Part shown: positions 17,057 through 25,349 of the stretch, piece after piece
Layout of the letters: every line of letters starts with the position of its first letter
Numbering within the stretch: the first letter of the stretch is position 1
Assembly (NCBI GenBank): GCA_002311345.1
Contig: DCAA01000026.1
Span: 245,655 to 309,654, forward strand
DNA length: 64,000 nucleotides
Direction of reading: 5' to 3'
From: Planctomycetes bacterium UBA1146
Lineage (GTDB): Bacteria > Planctomycetota > UBA8108 > UBA1146
Notes under the pieces: generated by a model
Seen by the model: only the letters and a program-made list of their open reading frames with translations
Databases searched by the model: none
What the model was told of the DNA's origin: nothing
Position numbers and translations under genes: made by a program

Positions 17057-18486
17057 CCGGTGAGACCTGCCCACCAGCCAGGAACCGCGGAAACCGTCAC
17101 CCAGATCAGGAATGCACTCAGCACCAGTGTCGCCAGCAAGATGGTGCCCTGCCACAGCATCGCTTTCATCCCCTCAGGACGCTCGTCACCGAGATATGCC
17201 TTGGATCGCTGCATCTTGAGAATACCGATGTAGACCGCAGGAAGCAGAAATCCGGTCAGAATCGTCGTCGGTACAGCGATCCAGATCCGAATATCTCCCC
17301 AGAAGAATGCCCCCAGAACTCCCGGCGTCGGCAGCAAACAAGCCAGGCGAAACTTGGTCGATCCAACCTTCCAGCCAAAGGCCTCACAGGCAGCGAAACC
17401 GCAGCAAACCATGTGCATCGTGATGCTACTGGTGACCATGGCCAGGAGCCCCAGATCGAACAGAATTCGAGAAGTCACGGTGCCGAAGGTCTGACCGAGG
17501 ATCTTCGCCGCATCTACGGGAGCGAAGCCCTTGCCGGGGAAGGGGATTCCATCGGGTCCGAAGGTACTCGCTGCCGCCACCACGATGAGTGTCGTGGTCA
17601 ACAGGTAAGGAACGAACATTCCGGCGAACAGATCAAACTTCGCCAGTGATCTGTGTTCCTTTCCCCATCCCCTCGCCAGTAACGAATACGGGTAGAGAAA
17701 TACCATGTTGGCACCGATGGCGGCCGCCAACCCGGCCACCACCAGACTCAGGGCATCAATTGACTTGGTCTCGTCGCCTCCCGGAGTGAATGTCTCCCCA
17801 ATCCCACCAGGGACAAACCCCGAGAAGAATGCGCCGGGATCACTGAGCCCCGTCTTCACGACAACGGCAGCGAAACACAGCACGATCAGCCACACCATCA
17901 CCTGCATGCTGCGCTCGAACAGTCTCAGTAGCACCGGCGACCGACCATAGGTGGTCGACCACATGACGGCCCACGTCAGAACCAGCAGCCCCCCCATCCA
18001 GCGCGAAATTCCCGTTCCGCTGACCGCTCCGATGTCCTCGATCGCTGCCGATGCGAGGGCGTACTGGGCAAAGTGCCAGATGACACTCGACAGCACCGCT
18101 CCGGCGATGAAGGCAAAGGCGAAGAAGGGTCCGGCGTGTTCGCGAATTGCCGGCAATGGTCTTTTTCCGGTCGACAGGGTCTGGTGCGCGACCGCCGACA
18201 GCACCGCCATTCCCAGCAGCATCGAAACCGGAGCAACCCACAACAGCCGGTAACCGAAAGCGCCACCGGCCAACAAGGTTGCGGCCGCAGTACCGCCGCC
18301 GAGGGTCAATGCACTCTGCAGATAACCCGGGCCACCTCGCCTGAGATAAGACATCCATCTCCTGGCGACGGGGGCACTCTCGAGTGACGTGAGCCACTTC
18401 TTTTCCTCGGCCAACACCGCCGGATCTGGTGGCTGCACCATCGGAAGGACTACTGGCTCCTGCTGACCCGATTCTGATTCATTCAT
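17053..18486 (-). CDS. NRAMP-fold transporter lacking the metal-binding motifs
   Basis: The 477-residue protein has about eleven membrane helices and an NRAMP-like first helix region (GPGYLQSALTLGGG, about 52-65, followed by FGYRLLWV). The DPGN metal motif of helix 1 is replaced by LGGG, and the MPH motif of helix 6 by residues in GANMVFLYPYSLL (258-270). Divalent-metal transport as in MntH is therefore doubtful. The APC-superfamily fold also serves amino acids. The 4-base overlaps with the OYE gene and the DUF993 gene tie it to this catabolic module, whose substrate it may import. That function is inference. Confidence 0.75.
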   Translation of the reverse strand: MNESESGQQEPVVLPMVQPPDPAVLAEEKKWLTSLESAPVARRWMSYLRRGGPGYLQSALTLGGGTAAATLLAGGAFGYRLLWVAPVSMLLGMAVLSAVAHQTLSTGKRPLPAIREHAGPFFAFAFIAGAVLSSVIWHFAQYALASAAIEDIGAVSGTGISRWMGGLLVLTWAVMWSTTYGRSPVLLRLFERSMQVMVWLIVLCFAAVVVKTGLSDPGAFFSGFVPGGIGETFTPGGDETKSIDALSLVVAGLAAAIGANMVFLYPYSLLARGWGKEHRSLAKFDLFAGMFVPYLLTTTLIVVAAASTFGPDGIPFPGKGFAPVDAAKILGQTFGTVTSRILFDLGLLAMVTSSITMHMVCCGFAACEAFGWKVGSTKFRLACLLPTPGVLGAFFWGDIRIWIAVPTTILTGFLLPAVYIGILKMQRSKAYLGDERPEGMKAMLWQGTILLATLVLSAFLIWVTVSAVPGWWAGLTG

Positions 18487-19943
18487 CCATTCTTCCCCTC
18501 CCGGGAACTCTGTTTGGCACTCGCTTTGGCAATTTTCAGATCAGCAGCAGCGGGGTGATTCTTGTAATGATCATCAAGCGGAAAACAGCCGCTCAGAAGG
18601 CCATTGCGTGGCGCCGTTGTGCAATCGCTGAATGTTCTGCAGATGAGTTTTTTTGGCATCTGTCGTCCGTGAATGACATCTCTTGGCAAGTCTGGATAAG
18701 AAAGCATCGAACGACCGAGACCGATCACATCCTGGTAACCGTTGCGGATCTCGTGCTGGGCCACCGCAGGGAGCCACTCCTGCAGATAACTCCAACCGGT
18801 TCCGACCAGACCGAGATCGGGGAATTCGCTACGAATCCGTCTCGCCGCCCGCAAGTGCTGGGCCACTCCAACGAGCGGATCTTCCGGCGGTAGATATCCA
18901 TCACTGGGTGGATACTGCGCAGGTCGCTGCCGGTGGGGACAATAGTACGGAGATCCGATGGTCAGGTTGAGCCAATCGATACCGGCCTGCTGGAGCATCG
19001 AGACCAGTTGCAACGGTTCATCCCAGCATGGCTGCAGCGGGTCTTGCGGATCGATGCCGAAACCATGTTCGTAGGATTCGCTGCCGGGCCAGTCCGGCTC
19101 GCCAGCCCCATCAGTGGACTCGCGGAAGGGCACCACATCGGTCACCGACAATCGGACCCCGATGCCGAGACCGGGAACAGCACTCCTTACCTGTGCGATC
19201 AAATCCCTCAGGAAGCGACTTCGGCCCTCGAGATCTCCGCCGTAGCGACCCGGGCGAGCACGAGCGGATAACAACTCATGGATCAGATATCCGTGACAGG
19301 CCTTGAGATCGACGAAGTCAAACCCGGTATCGAGGGCGCATCTGGCCACCTCGACGTAACGCTGTGCGATCGTTTCCAGATCGGTATCGGAGAGGATCTG
19401 GTCGGATGTCGCACCGACCCGGGCATCGAGTATCGGATGCTCGAAGGCGATAAGAGGAGAGGCCCCCTGGCGGTTCGGCCGTGACCACCTTCCCGAGTGC
19501 GTCAGTTGCAATCCGGTGATCGACTGCCTGGGCGCTTCTTCTCCGATGCCCTCGCGACCGCTGGCAAGAGCGGATCGGAGGGATTCCAGTGCGCGACAGG
19601 TATTGTCTCGATCCCGATGAAACAGTTGATTCGGATTTGCACGCCCATCCTCACGCACGGCGAACGCCTCACCGCCCCAGATCAGAGCAGCACCACTCTG
19701 GCCGAAGCGTCGCCAGCGACGCAGTGTCTCCTCGGAAGGAAAACCATCGGACTGTGCATCCCAGCCCTCCATGGGATGAACGGCGAAACGGTTCGACAGT
19801 GCCCAACCCCCCTTCTCGATGGCCGATCCCAGTGGACCTGGCGACTCGACCTCGTCATCGAGATCGAGTTCGGGGGCAATCTCCTTCCAACGAGCGCGAA
19901 AGGCATCGACATCTCTATAGCGGTTAGGAGAGACGATCTTCAT
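18483..19943 (-). CDS. NADH:flavin oxidoreductase, Old Yellow Enzyme family
   Basis: An FMN-binding TIM-barrel oxidoreductase, 486 residues from ATG 19943 (4-base overlap with the enolase gene). Family motifs are LQLTHSGR, HGYLIHELLS followed by RPGRYGGDLEGRSRF, and VIGLGRSMLSYPD near the end. It is longer than a plain OYE (about 370). A C-terminal stretch with three cysteines (CRTFSDC and SGC) recalls the Fe-S region of dienoyl-CoA reductase and amine-dehydrogenase relatives, but the full CxxCxxxC spacing is not present. Possible roles are enone reduction or oxidative N-demethylation of a substrate such as an N-methylated proline. Substrate is unknown. Confidence 0.82.
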   Translation of the reverse strand: MKIVSPNRYRDVDAFRARWKEIAPELDLDDEVESPGPLGSAIEKGGWALSNRFAVHPMEGWDAQSDGFPSEETLRRWRRFGQSGAALIWGGEAFAVREDGRANPNQLFHRDRDNTCRALESLRSALASGREGIGEEAPRQSITGLQLTHSGRWSRPNRQGASPLIAFEHPILDARVGATSDQILSDTDLETIAQRYVEVARCALDTGFDFVDLKACHGYLIHELLSARARPGRYGGDLEGRSRFLRDLIAQVRSAVPGLGIGVRLSVTDVVPFRESTDGAGEPDWPGSESYEHGFGIDPQDPLQPCWDEPLQLVSMLQQAGIDWLNLTIGSPYYCPHRQRPAQYPPSDGYLPPEDPLVGVAQHLRAARRIRSEFPDLGLVGTGWSYLQEWLPAVAQHEIRNGYQDVIGLGRSMLSYPDLPRDVIHGRQMPKKLICRTFSDCTTAPRNGLLSGCFPLDDHYKNHPAAADLKIAKASAKQSSREGKNG

Positions 19944-21343
19944 CCGTTTTCTCCGGTTCGATCCTGCAGGTGGCGACGTCTGGCATCGGGAGTCGGTTCG
20001 ATGGTGCAACCATATCCCTCGCAGTCGAGCGAACCGATGGCCAGATTCCCGTTCTCGATGATGAGTTCGCCCGAATTTTCAAATGGACGATACATATCAG
20101 GGTGCTGGCTCAGAAGTTGTGCCACTTCCTGCTCGGGCAGATGATCGAGACCTCGAAAATAGTGATGGCCATTTCTCTCGACATGGTGCAATCCCAATGC
20201 AGCCACCGTCAACAGATCCTGGTGCAGCCCCCACGGTGGCAAGTTGGTCAGATCCTCGGCGCTGATGAAGCAACCATCGTGGAGATCACAGATACCCTGA
20301 TGAGCGATCGATCGCGAAACTCCCTTGCAGTTCTTGGCGGAAACTCCCCGATAACCGAGCCTCAACGCCTCGATGAAAGCCTCCGGACCGTGATCCGCCT
20401 CATCGATGATCACCGGGGCAATGGCAGCCAATGATGTGGGCGCCGCAGCATCATCGAAGGTACTGGCCCGCGGAACCGGTTGCTCGATGCTGACGATGTT
20501 CGAGACGAAGTTCTGACCGGTGGAAGTTCGGCCGAGTTGGTCGATCACTCCGGCGAGCAGATCCGGATCCTGATACTGCTCGTTTCCATCCAGGGTCACC
20601 CGGAATTGGGGGTCCGCTTCACGCGAAAGGATCGATGCAATCCTCTCCAGGCGTTCCAGATCCTGTTGAGGATCTCCCCCAACCTTGACCTTGAACCAGA
20701 GCAGTCCATGTCTCTGGATGTCCTCGATGAGTGTCACCGGTAAACCATCCTCCGGTGCCTCCTGTGACCGTGTTTCCAAATCATCGAGCAAACCCACCGT
20801 ATGACGAACTGCAAGTTTCTCGGGTAGCGGTGCTGGTTCGAATTTCCAATCGCCGAGTTGCGGGTAAAATCGCGCGGGGTCGATTCTGAACAGGTCGCAG
20901 TCGAGAGAGGTGAGAAAAGAGAGCCCCACTCCCCTACAGGTGGCATCCATCATCGCCCGCTCACAGATGGCACATCCGAATCCACGGGTGAGACGATCCT
21001 GCGCGGTGACGGGCACACTGAGAACGCGGGCTTCGAGCATCCTCCAGTAATGATCGAAAACACTCGCCAGGGATCCATCGGTGAGGATCTCGCCGGCGCA
21101 ATCGATACTATCGACAAGACTACGGATATCATCTTCAACGGATCGTTCAGGATCCTTCTCGAACCAGCGAGGAACCAGTAGTTCCGATGACCAGCCAGCC
21201 AGCGCTGTTCCATCCGATGTCTCCGCCGTCAGAGCCACCACCGCCATCGGTGCTTCGGTCAGGGTATGGATACCGAAACGAAACGGGATTCTGGTGGTGC
21301 AGTTGTGCAACTCCAGATCGACTCCGGTCACCCTGATCTGCAA
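19940..21343 (-). CDS. Enolase-superfamily enzyme, MLE/MR type
   Basis: A 467-residue enzyme with the N-terminal capping domain and barrel of mandelate racemase/muconate lactonising enzymes. Candidate catalytic residues are the KxK pair K218/K220 in FKVKVGG, metal ligands D252 (TLDGNEQY), E287 (SIEQPVPR) and D314 (IIDEADHG), and K337 on the opposite face (SAKNCKG). The preferred start is TTG at 21343, preceded by GGGAGG at seven bases. An in-frame ATG at 21382 has no comparable site. Two opposed lysines suit an epimerase or a syn-dehydratase/cycloisomerase. It differs from the second enolase-superfamily gene at 45447. Confidence 0.8.
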   Translation of the reverse strand: MQIRVTGVDLELHNCTTRIPFRFGIHTLTEAPMAVVALTAETSDGTALAGWSSELLVPRWFEKDPERSVEDDIRSLVDSIDCAGEILTDGSLASVFDHYWRMLEARVLSVPVTAQDRLTRGFGCAICERAMMDATCRGVGLSFLTSLDCDLFRIDPARFYPQLGDWKFEPAPLPEKLAVRHTVGLLDDLETRSQEAPEDGLPVTLIEDIQRHGLLWFKVKVGGDPQQDLERLERIASILSREADPQFRVTLDGNEQYQDPDLLAGVIDQLGRTSTGQNFVSNIVSIEQPVPRASTFDDAAAPTSLAAIAPVIIDEADHGPEAFIEALRLGYRGVSAKNCKGVSRSIAHQGICDLHDGCFISAEDLTNLPPWGLHQDLLTVAALGLHHVERNGHHYFRGLDHLPEQEVAQLLSQHPDMYRPFENSGELIIENGNLAIGSLDCEGYGCTIEPTPDARRRHLQDRTGENG

Positions 21344-21415
21344 TGTGCAGCCTCCCACCGAAGAATGGCGCTCAGAGGGCATCCTGCACCGCTGGTGATC
21401 TGGATCAAGGATCGA

Positions 21416-22534
21416 TCAATTCCTGCCGGGATCCCACGGCGTGGGGTCGATGACAGGCTCCTCGTCAAAAATTGAAGCAGCGATCAGTTCCGCTGCTGCA
21501 GGTGCCTGGGTGATTCCAAGGCCCTCGAAACCGGCAGCGACCCACAGCGAGGAAGATCCAGGAAGGAGTCCGATCAATGGACGACCATCGGCGCTGGCAG
21601 CACGAGTCCCGGTCCACTTGCGTATGATGGGCAGTCCTGCGATTCCTGGGATGAAGCGTTCAGCACGGTGGATGATCCTCTCCATCAGATCGGAATCCAA
21701 GCCGCCTGCCCTCCTGGGGCGACGCGATGATCCGATGCAGAGTTGATCGGTCGATCTTGGCAATACCGCGCAGGCAACTGCCTCATCCTCTTCACCCTGG
21801 GCTCCCTTCTGGTAACCGGCCTCCACCACATGGTGAGAGATGATACAGGTTCCGCGCGTGGTGATCGCCAGGTGCCCTTCTCTCGGGTGAATGGGAATGC
21901 AATTTTCTGACCCAGGGCACAGTTCGAGTGCATCGAGACCGGATGCAATCACGATGGCATCGGCGACCATGCTCTCTCCGTGGGCGAATACAACCCGGTT
22001 TTCCTCTACCGATGTCACCCGGGTTCTGCATCGGATCGTCGCTCCGAGTCTACGGGACTCCGCGACGAGAGCTGCAGCGGCAGCGGGAGCATAGAGAACC
22101 CCGTCCTGGGGCAACTGAAGTCCACCGATGAGATCTCGTGACAGAGCAGGTTCTGCATCGAAGAGTGCGGCTCCCTCGAGGAGGTGCGCTGTCACACCGG
22201 CAGTTGCCAACCTATCAGCAGCTCGCGATAGATTATCGAGGCCGTGCTGGTCTTCGGCCATCCAGAGTGTGCCGGATTCGATGAAACCATCATCTGGATT
22301 CATCGGGGGCGCATCTTCACGCCACAATTTCCTACCCAGAAGACACAACTGAAGCCCGGCGGGCTCTGCATCGTTGACCACGATGTGGCCCATCCCCGCT
22401 GCAGTGGCTCCGTGCAACCCGGGGCCATCTCCGGCTTCGATGATCTCTACCTGGCCCCCACGTCTGACCAGACTCCTGGCACAGGCGGCACCCACAATGC
22501 CTCCTCCGACCACGATGATCCGCAGAGTGCTCAT
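21416..22534 (-). CDS. FAD-dependent D-amino acid dehydrogenase, hydroxyproline dehydrogenase type
   Basis: The 372-residue protein of the DAAO/GlyOx family begins with a dinucleotide-binding motif (IIVVGGGIVGAACARSL, residues 5-21). It ends with the family's FAD-contacting segment (TRAASADGRPLIG, then GFEGLGITQAP). In this gene train the expected substrate is cis-4-hydroxy-D-proline, giving pyrroline-4-hydroxy-2-carboxylate. The 2Fe-2S/FAD fusion protein at 14328-15881 is its likely electron-transfer partner, although six genes separate them. Its start overlaps the glycosyltransferase stop by four bases (22531-22534). Oxidation of another D-amino or N-methyl amino acid is the alternative. 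Confidence 0.8.
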   Translation of the reverse strand: MSTLRIIVVGGGIVGAACARSLVRRGGQVEIIEAGDGPGLHGATAAGMGHIVVNDAEPAGLQLCLLGRKLWREDAPPMNPDDGFIESGTLWMAEDQHGLDNLSRAADRLATAGVTAHLLEGAALFDAEPALSRDLIGGLQLPQDGVLYAPAAAAALVAESRRLGATIRCRTRVTSVEENRVVFAHGESMVADAIVIASGLDALELCPGSENCIPIHPREGHLAITTRGTCIISHHVVEAGYQKGAQGEEDEAVACAVLPRSTDQLCIGSSRRPRRAGGLDSDLMERIIHRAERFIPGIAGLPIIRKWTGTRAASADGRPLIGLLPGSSSLWVAAGFEGLGITQAPAAAELIAASIFDEEPVIDPTPWDPGRN

Positions 22535-23658
22535 CTGACTTTCTCCATCGATGTGGCCGGGTTGGCTTCGCCACTCTCACCGATGGCAACTTCCCGGGCG
22601 GCGCGATACACCTCCAGTGTTTCGCGAGCGCAACGTTGCCAGTTGAACGAGGTCGCATATTCGCGGGCAGCAGCGCGGTTCGAATCTTGTTGCGAAAGCG
22701 CCCGAAGCAGTGCCTGCGCGATCGAAAGTGGATCATCCGGTTGGCAAGTCTCGGCGAATCCACCCGCGATCTCCGGTGCAGCACCTTGACCGGCTATCAC
22801 GACGGGACAACCGCATCCCATCGCCTCGAGGATCGGCATCCCGAAACCCTCGTAAAAACTGCAATACAACAACGCGCGAGATGATGAATATAGTGCCGGG
22901 AGCACATCATCCCCCACCCATCCAACGTGATGGATCAGGCCTTTGCCTTCCTCCTCGATGAAGGACTGCAACTCTTCGCCTCCAAAGGTGAGGTCTCCCG
23001 CGAGAACGAGAGGAACATCTCCAAGATCAGCAGCCATGAATCCGCGAATGATCCCGGGAATATTCTTCCGATGGGAAAGATCTCCGACGTACAGGATCGC
23101 TCGCTCTGGAATCCCTTTCTGCCTCAGGATATCCGCGCTCATCTCGGGTGGCATCGGGGAAAAGATGCGGTCAACCCCGTGGTACACCTTCACGACCTTC
23201 TCTTCGGGACAATCGATGTGACTGAGGAAGTCGTGACGTGTCGTCTCGCTCACAGCGATGATCCGATGACAATCGCGGGCGATGGCACGATATCCCTCGA
23301 TCATTCGATCCCTGAAACCGGTGGTCGAGATCGGTTCTTTGCCCAACAGGTCCGGAACCAGGTGCATTACATCGTGAAGGGTCGCCACCCGCGCGGCTCG
23401 CCAGCGTGGGACCCGCGAATCAGTGACATGAACTACATCCGGCCTCATCAATGGAGGCCACCACGGCTCCTGGATCCAGAATCTAGAACAACTGCCTACC
23501 TCGAGACGGTGACGGTGGTGACGCAGATGAGAAAAACGGGTTCCGAGCGCGATGTCGACATCGAGATCGGACAGTGATCTGGCGAGTTGTGCGGTATATC
23601 TGCCGATACCCGTCGGTCGGGGCGTACAGGCAGCAGTGGCGTCTATGGCGATACGCAA
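22531..23658 (-). CDS. Glycosyltransferase family 4 protein
   Basis: A GT-B fold glycosyltransferase of the GT4 group, 375 residues: N-terminal LRIAIDATAACTPRPTGIGRYTAQL, linker strand ILYVGDLSHRKNIPGII, and the nucleotide-sugar binding Glu segment YEGFGMPILEAMGCGCPVV. Two starts compete: TTG 23658 with GGAGG four bases upstream (chosen), or GTG 23685 without a clear site. It sits between the hydroxyproline epimerase and the D-amino acid dehydrogenase genes and overlaps the latter by four bases. A sugar-transfer enzyme has no known role in hydroxyproline breakdown. Acceptor and donor are unknown. Confidence 0.85.
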   Translation of the reverse strand: MRIAIDATAACTPRPTGIGRYTAQLARSLSDLDVDIALGTRFSHLRHHRHRLEVGSCSRFWIQEPWWPPLMRPDVVHVTDSRVPRWRAARVATLHDVMHLVPDLLGKEPISTTGFRDRMIEGYRAIARDCHRIIAVSETTRHDFLSHIDCPEEKVVKVYHGVDRIFSPMPPEMSADILRQKGIPERAILYVGDLSHRKNIPGIIRGFMAADLGDVPLVLAGDLTFGGEELQSFIEEEGKGLIHHVGWVGDDVLPALYSSSRALLYCSFYEGFGMPILEAMGCGCPVVIAGQGAAPEIAGGFAETCQPDDPLSIAQALLRALSQQDSNRAAAREYATSFNWQRCARETLEVYRAAREVAIGESGEANPATSMEKVR

Positions 23659-23691
23659 GGAACCTCCAGGCGGAGGATAGGTCACCAGTGG

Positions 23692-24645
23692 CTACAGGTC
23701 GATGCCATGGCGAAAAGGATCGTCTTCCATGAAGTGAAGCGTTCCTTCGCCAGTGAGGTAAGCACTACCCCGGATCGTCGGATAGACCCCATCCCCGTCC
23801 GCCACAAAGGTGCCCGAGAACCGGGTTCCGAGAACTCCCATCTGGATCCACGGGGCACCCTCCTGTAACTGCCCACGGGCATGCAAGCAGGCCAGAGTCG
23901 CACTGGTTCCGGTTCCACAGGGTGAACGATCCCATTCCTTGCCGGGACAGAGAACGAAGGATCGCACCCCTACCTGCTGTTTTGAAGGCAGTGATTGATG
24001 CAACTCGATATGGTCGATCGCGGCCCCGGAAGTGCCCGTTACTCCATCGGCCTCGAGAGCGGTACGGATCTCACAGCAAAGGTCGATGAGTTGGTCAATT
24101 CGAGAAGGTTCGATGGGAACGCCAGGACTTTCGGTGATGAAGAACCAGTTCCCCCCCCAGGCAACATCTCCGATGAGTTCGATGCCTTCATGGGTGGTGA
24201 CCGATACATCCGACATTTCCCGGAAACTTCTGACGTTACGAACCGAAACATCTCCTTCTGGATGCAAGATGGTCTCGATGACCCCCGCCGGAGTCTCCAG
24301 TGTGCAACCGCCCACCTCGATCTTGCCGATGTGGTGTAATGCTTTCACCACACCGATGGCACCGTGACCACACATAGCGAGGGTGCCTACGTTGTTGAAA
24401 AAGATCACTCCCGCATCACATTCCGCGATGGACGAATCGAGTAACAAAGCGGCGACCATCGCCTCGTGTCCACGCGGCTCTCGGACGATCCCCGCTCTGA
24501 GGGCATCGTGATCCCTGGTGAGCACATCGCGGCAATCAGAGACGCTCTCCCCCTCGAGATGGGGGAAACCATCGATGATGATGCGCGTCGGTTCACCAGC
24601 AGTGTGGGTATCGATGTAGCGGATATCCGCGGCAGCCATACTCAT
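23692..24645 (-). CDS. 4-hydroxyproline 2-epimerase (proline racemase family)
   Basis: The 317-residue protein has both catalytic cysteines of the proline racemase fold: C92 in MCGHG and C243 in SPCGTGTSA. Possession of both, rather than a Thr or Ser at one site, fits a two-base racemase/epimerase and argues against the trans-3-hydroxyproline dehydratase subgroup. With the D-amino acid dehydrogenase, DapA-like deaminase and KGSADH genes in the same gene train, the best call is trans-4-hydroxy-L-proline to cis-4-hydroxy-D-proline epimerisation. It overlaps the O-methyltransferase stop by four bases (24642-24645). Proline racemase itself is less likely given the neighbours. Confidence 0.87.
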   Translation of the reverse strand: MSMAAADIRYIDTHTAGEPTRIIIDGFPHLEGESVSDCRDVLTRDHDALRAGIVREPRGHEAMVAALLLDSSIAECDAGVIFFNNVGTLAMCGHGAIGVVKALHHIGKIEVGGCTLETPAGVIETILHPEGDVSVRNVRSFREMSDVSVTTHEGIELIGDVAWGGNWFFITESPGVPIEPSRIDQLIDLCCEIRTALEADGVTGTSGAAIDHIELHQSLPSKQQVGVRSFVLCPGKEWDRSPCGTGTSATLACLHARGQLQEGAPWIQMGVLGTRFSGTFVADGDGVYPTIRGSAYLTGEGTLHFMEDDPFRHGIDL

Positions 24646-25331
24646 CTGACCTGAGCAACCAGAAGCCCCTGACGCATCGGAAGGATCGTTCCCTGCATAC
24701 GGGGGTGTTCGGAGACCATCTTGTTGAAGTTATCGATGGCAACACGGGATGGCTCCTCGTCGATGGAGCCGGGAACCCAGCCTTTCCCCGCCCCGAGAAC
24801 GTTGTCGGCCACGATCAGCCCACCACTTCTGACGAGCGGAAATCCAGCCTCCAGGTAACCGGGATACTCGGTCTTGATGGCATCGATGAAGAGCAGATCA
24901 CAACTCTCGACTCCCAGTTCCTCGACCAGATCCGGTAACACCTTCAAGCCCTCGCCAACCCGGATATCGATCCGATGTTCCTTCGCCCGCGAGATCGCTC
25001 CCCGGGCAAAGTCAGCATGGTGGGGATCGGACTCGATGGTGACGATCTTGCCCTCGGGAGAAAGCCCCCTCGCCAGCGCCAGAGCACTGGCTCCGCCAAG
25101 AGTTCCCACCTCGACGATCAGGTGAGCTCCTCCCTCACGGCTCATCGTAGCCAGCAGTGACAACCAGCGTCCCACCGCTGCCCCGACCGAGATGGCAGGT
25201 AATCCGGCTTCTACCGCAGCATCATGTTCTCGTGACCAGCGCTCACGATCATCACTGAAGAGTTGCTCGATGTACTCGTGAGTGGCTTCCCAACGCTGCT
25301 GGGACATCCCCTCGGAGGTAGAATCCGCCAT
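24642..25331 (-). CDS. SAM-dependent O-methyltransferase, class I family 3
   Basis: A 229-residue caffeoyl-CoA/catechol O-methyltransferase-like protein. The SAM pocket is visible in LIVEVGTLGGASALALA (about 90-106), the acidic residue in VTIESDPHHADFAR, and the metal-linked DLLFIDAIKTEYPGYLE and LIVADNVLGAG segments. A GGAGGG lies about eight bases before the ATG. It is 18 bases from icd and overlaps the epimerase gene by four bases. Its methyl acceptor is unknown. Methylation is not a step of known hydroxyproline catabolism. Confidence 0.87.
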   Translation of the reverse strand: MADSTSEGMSQQRWEATHEYIEQLFSDDRERWSREHDAAVEAGLPAISVGAAVGRWLSLLATMSREGGAHLIVEVGTLGGASALALARGLSPEGKIVTIESDPHHADFARGAISRAKEHRIDIRVGEGLKVLPDLVEELGVESCDLLFIDAIKTEYPGYLEAGFPLVRSGGLIVADNVLGAGKGWVPGSIDEEPSRVAIDNFNKMVSEHPRMQGTILPMRQGLLVAQVR

Positions 25332-25349
25332 CGAGTTTTCCCTCCAGGT

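Noticed and set aside
23692..24645. Trans-3-hydroxyproline dehydratase as an alternative call
   Set aside because: Both catalytic cysteines (C92 and C243) are present, as in epimerases and racemases. The dehydratase subgroup replaces one of them.
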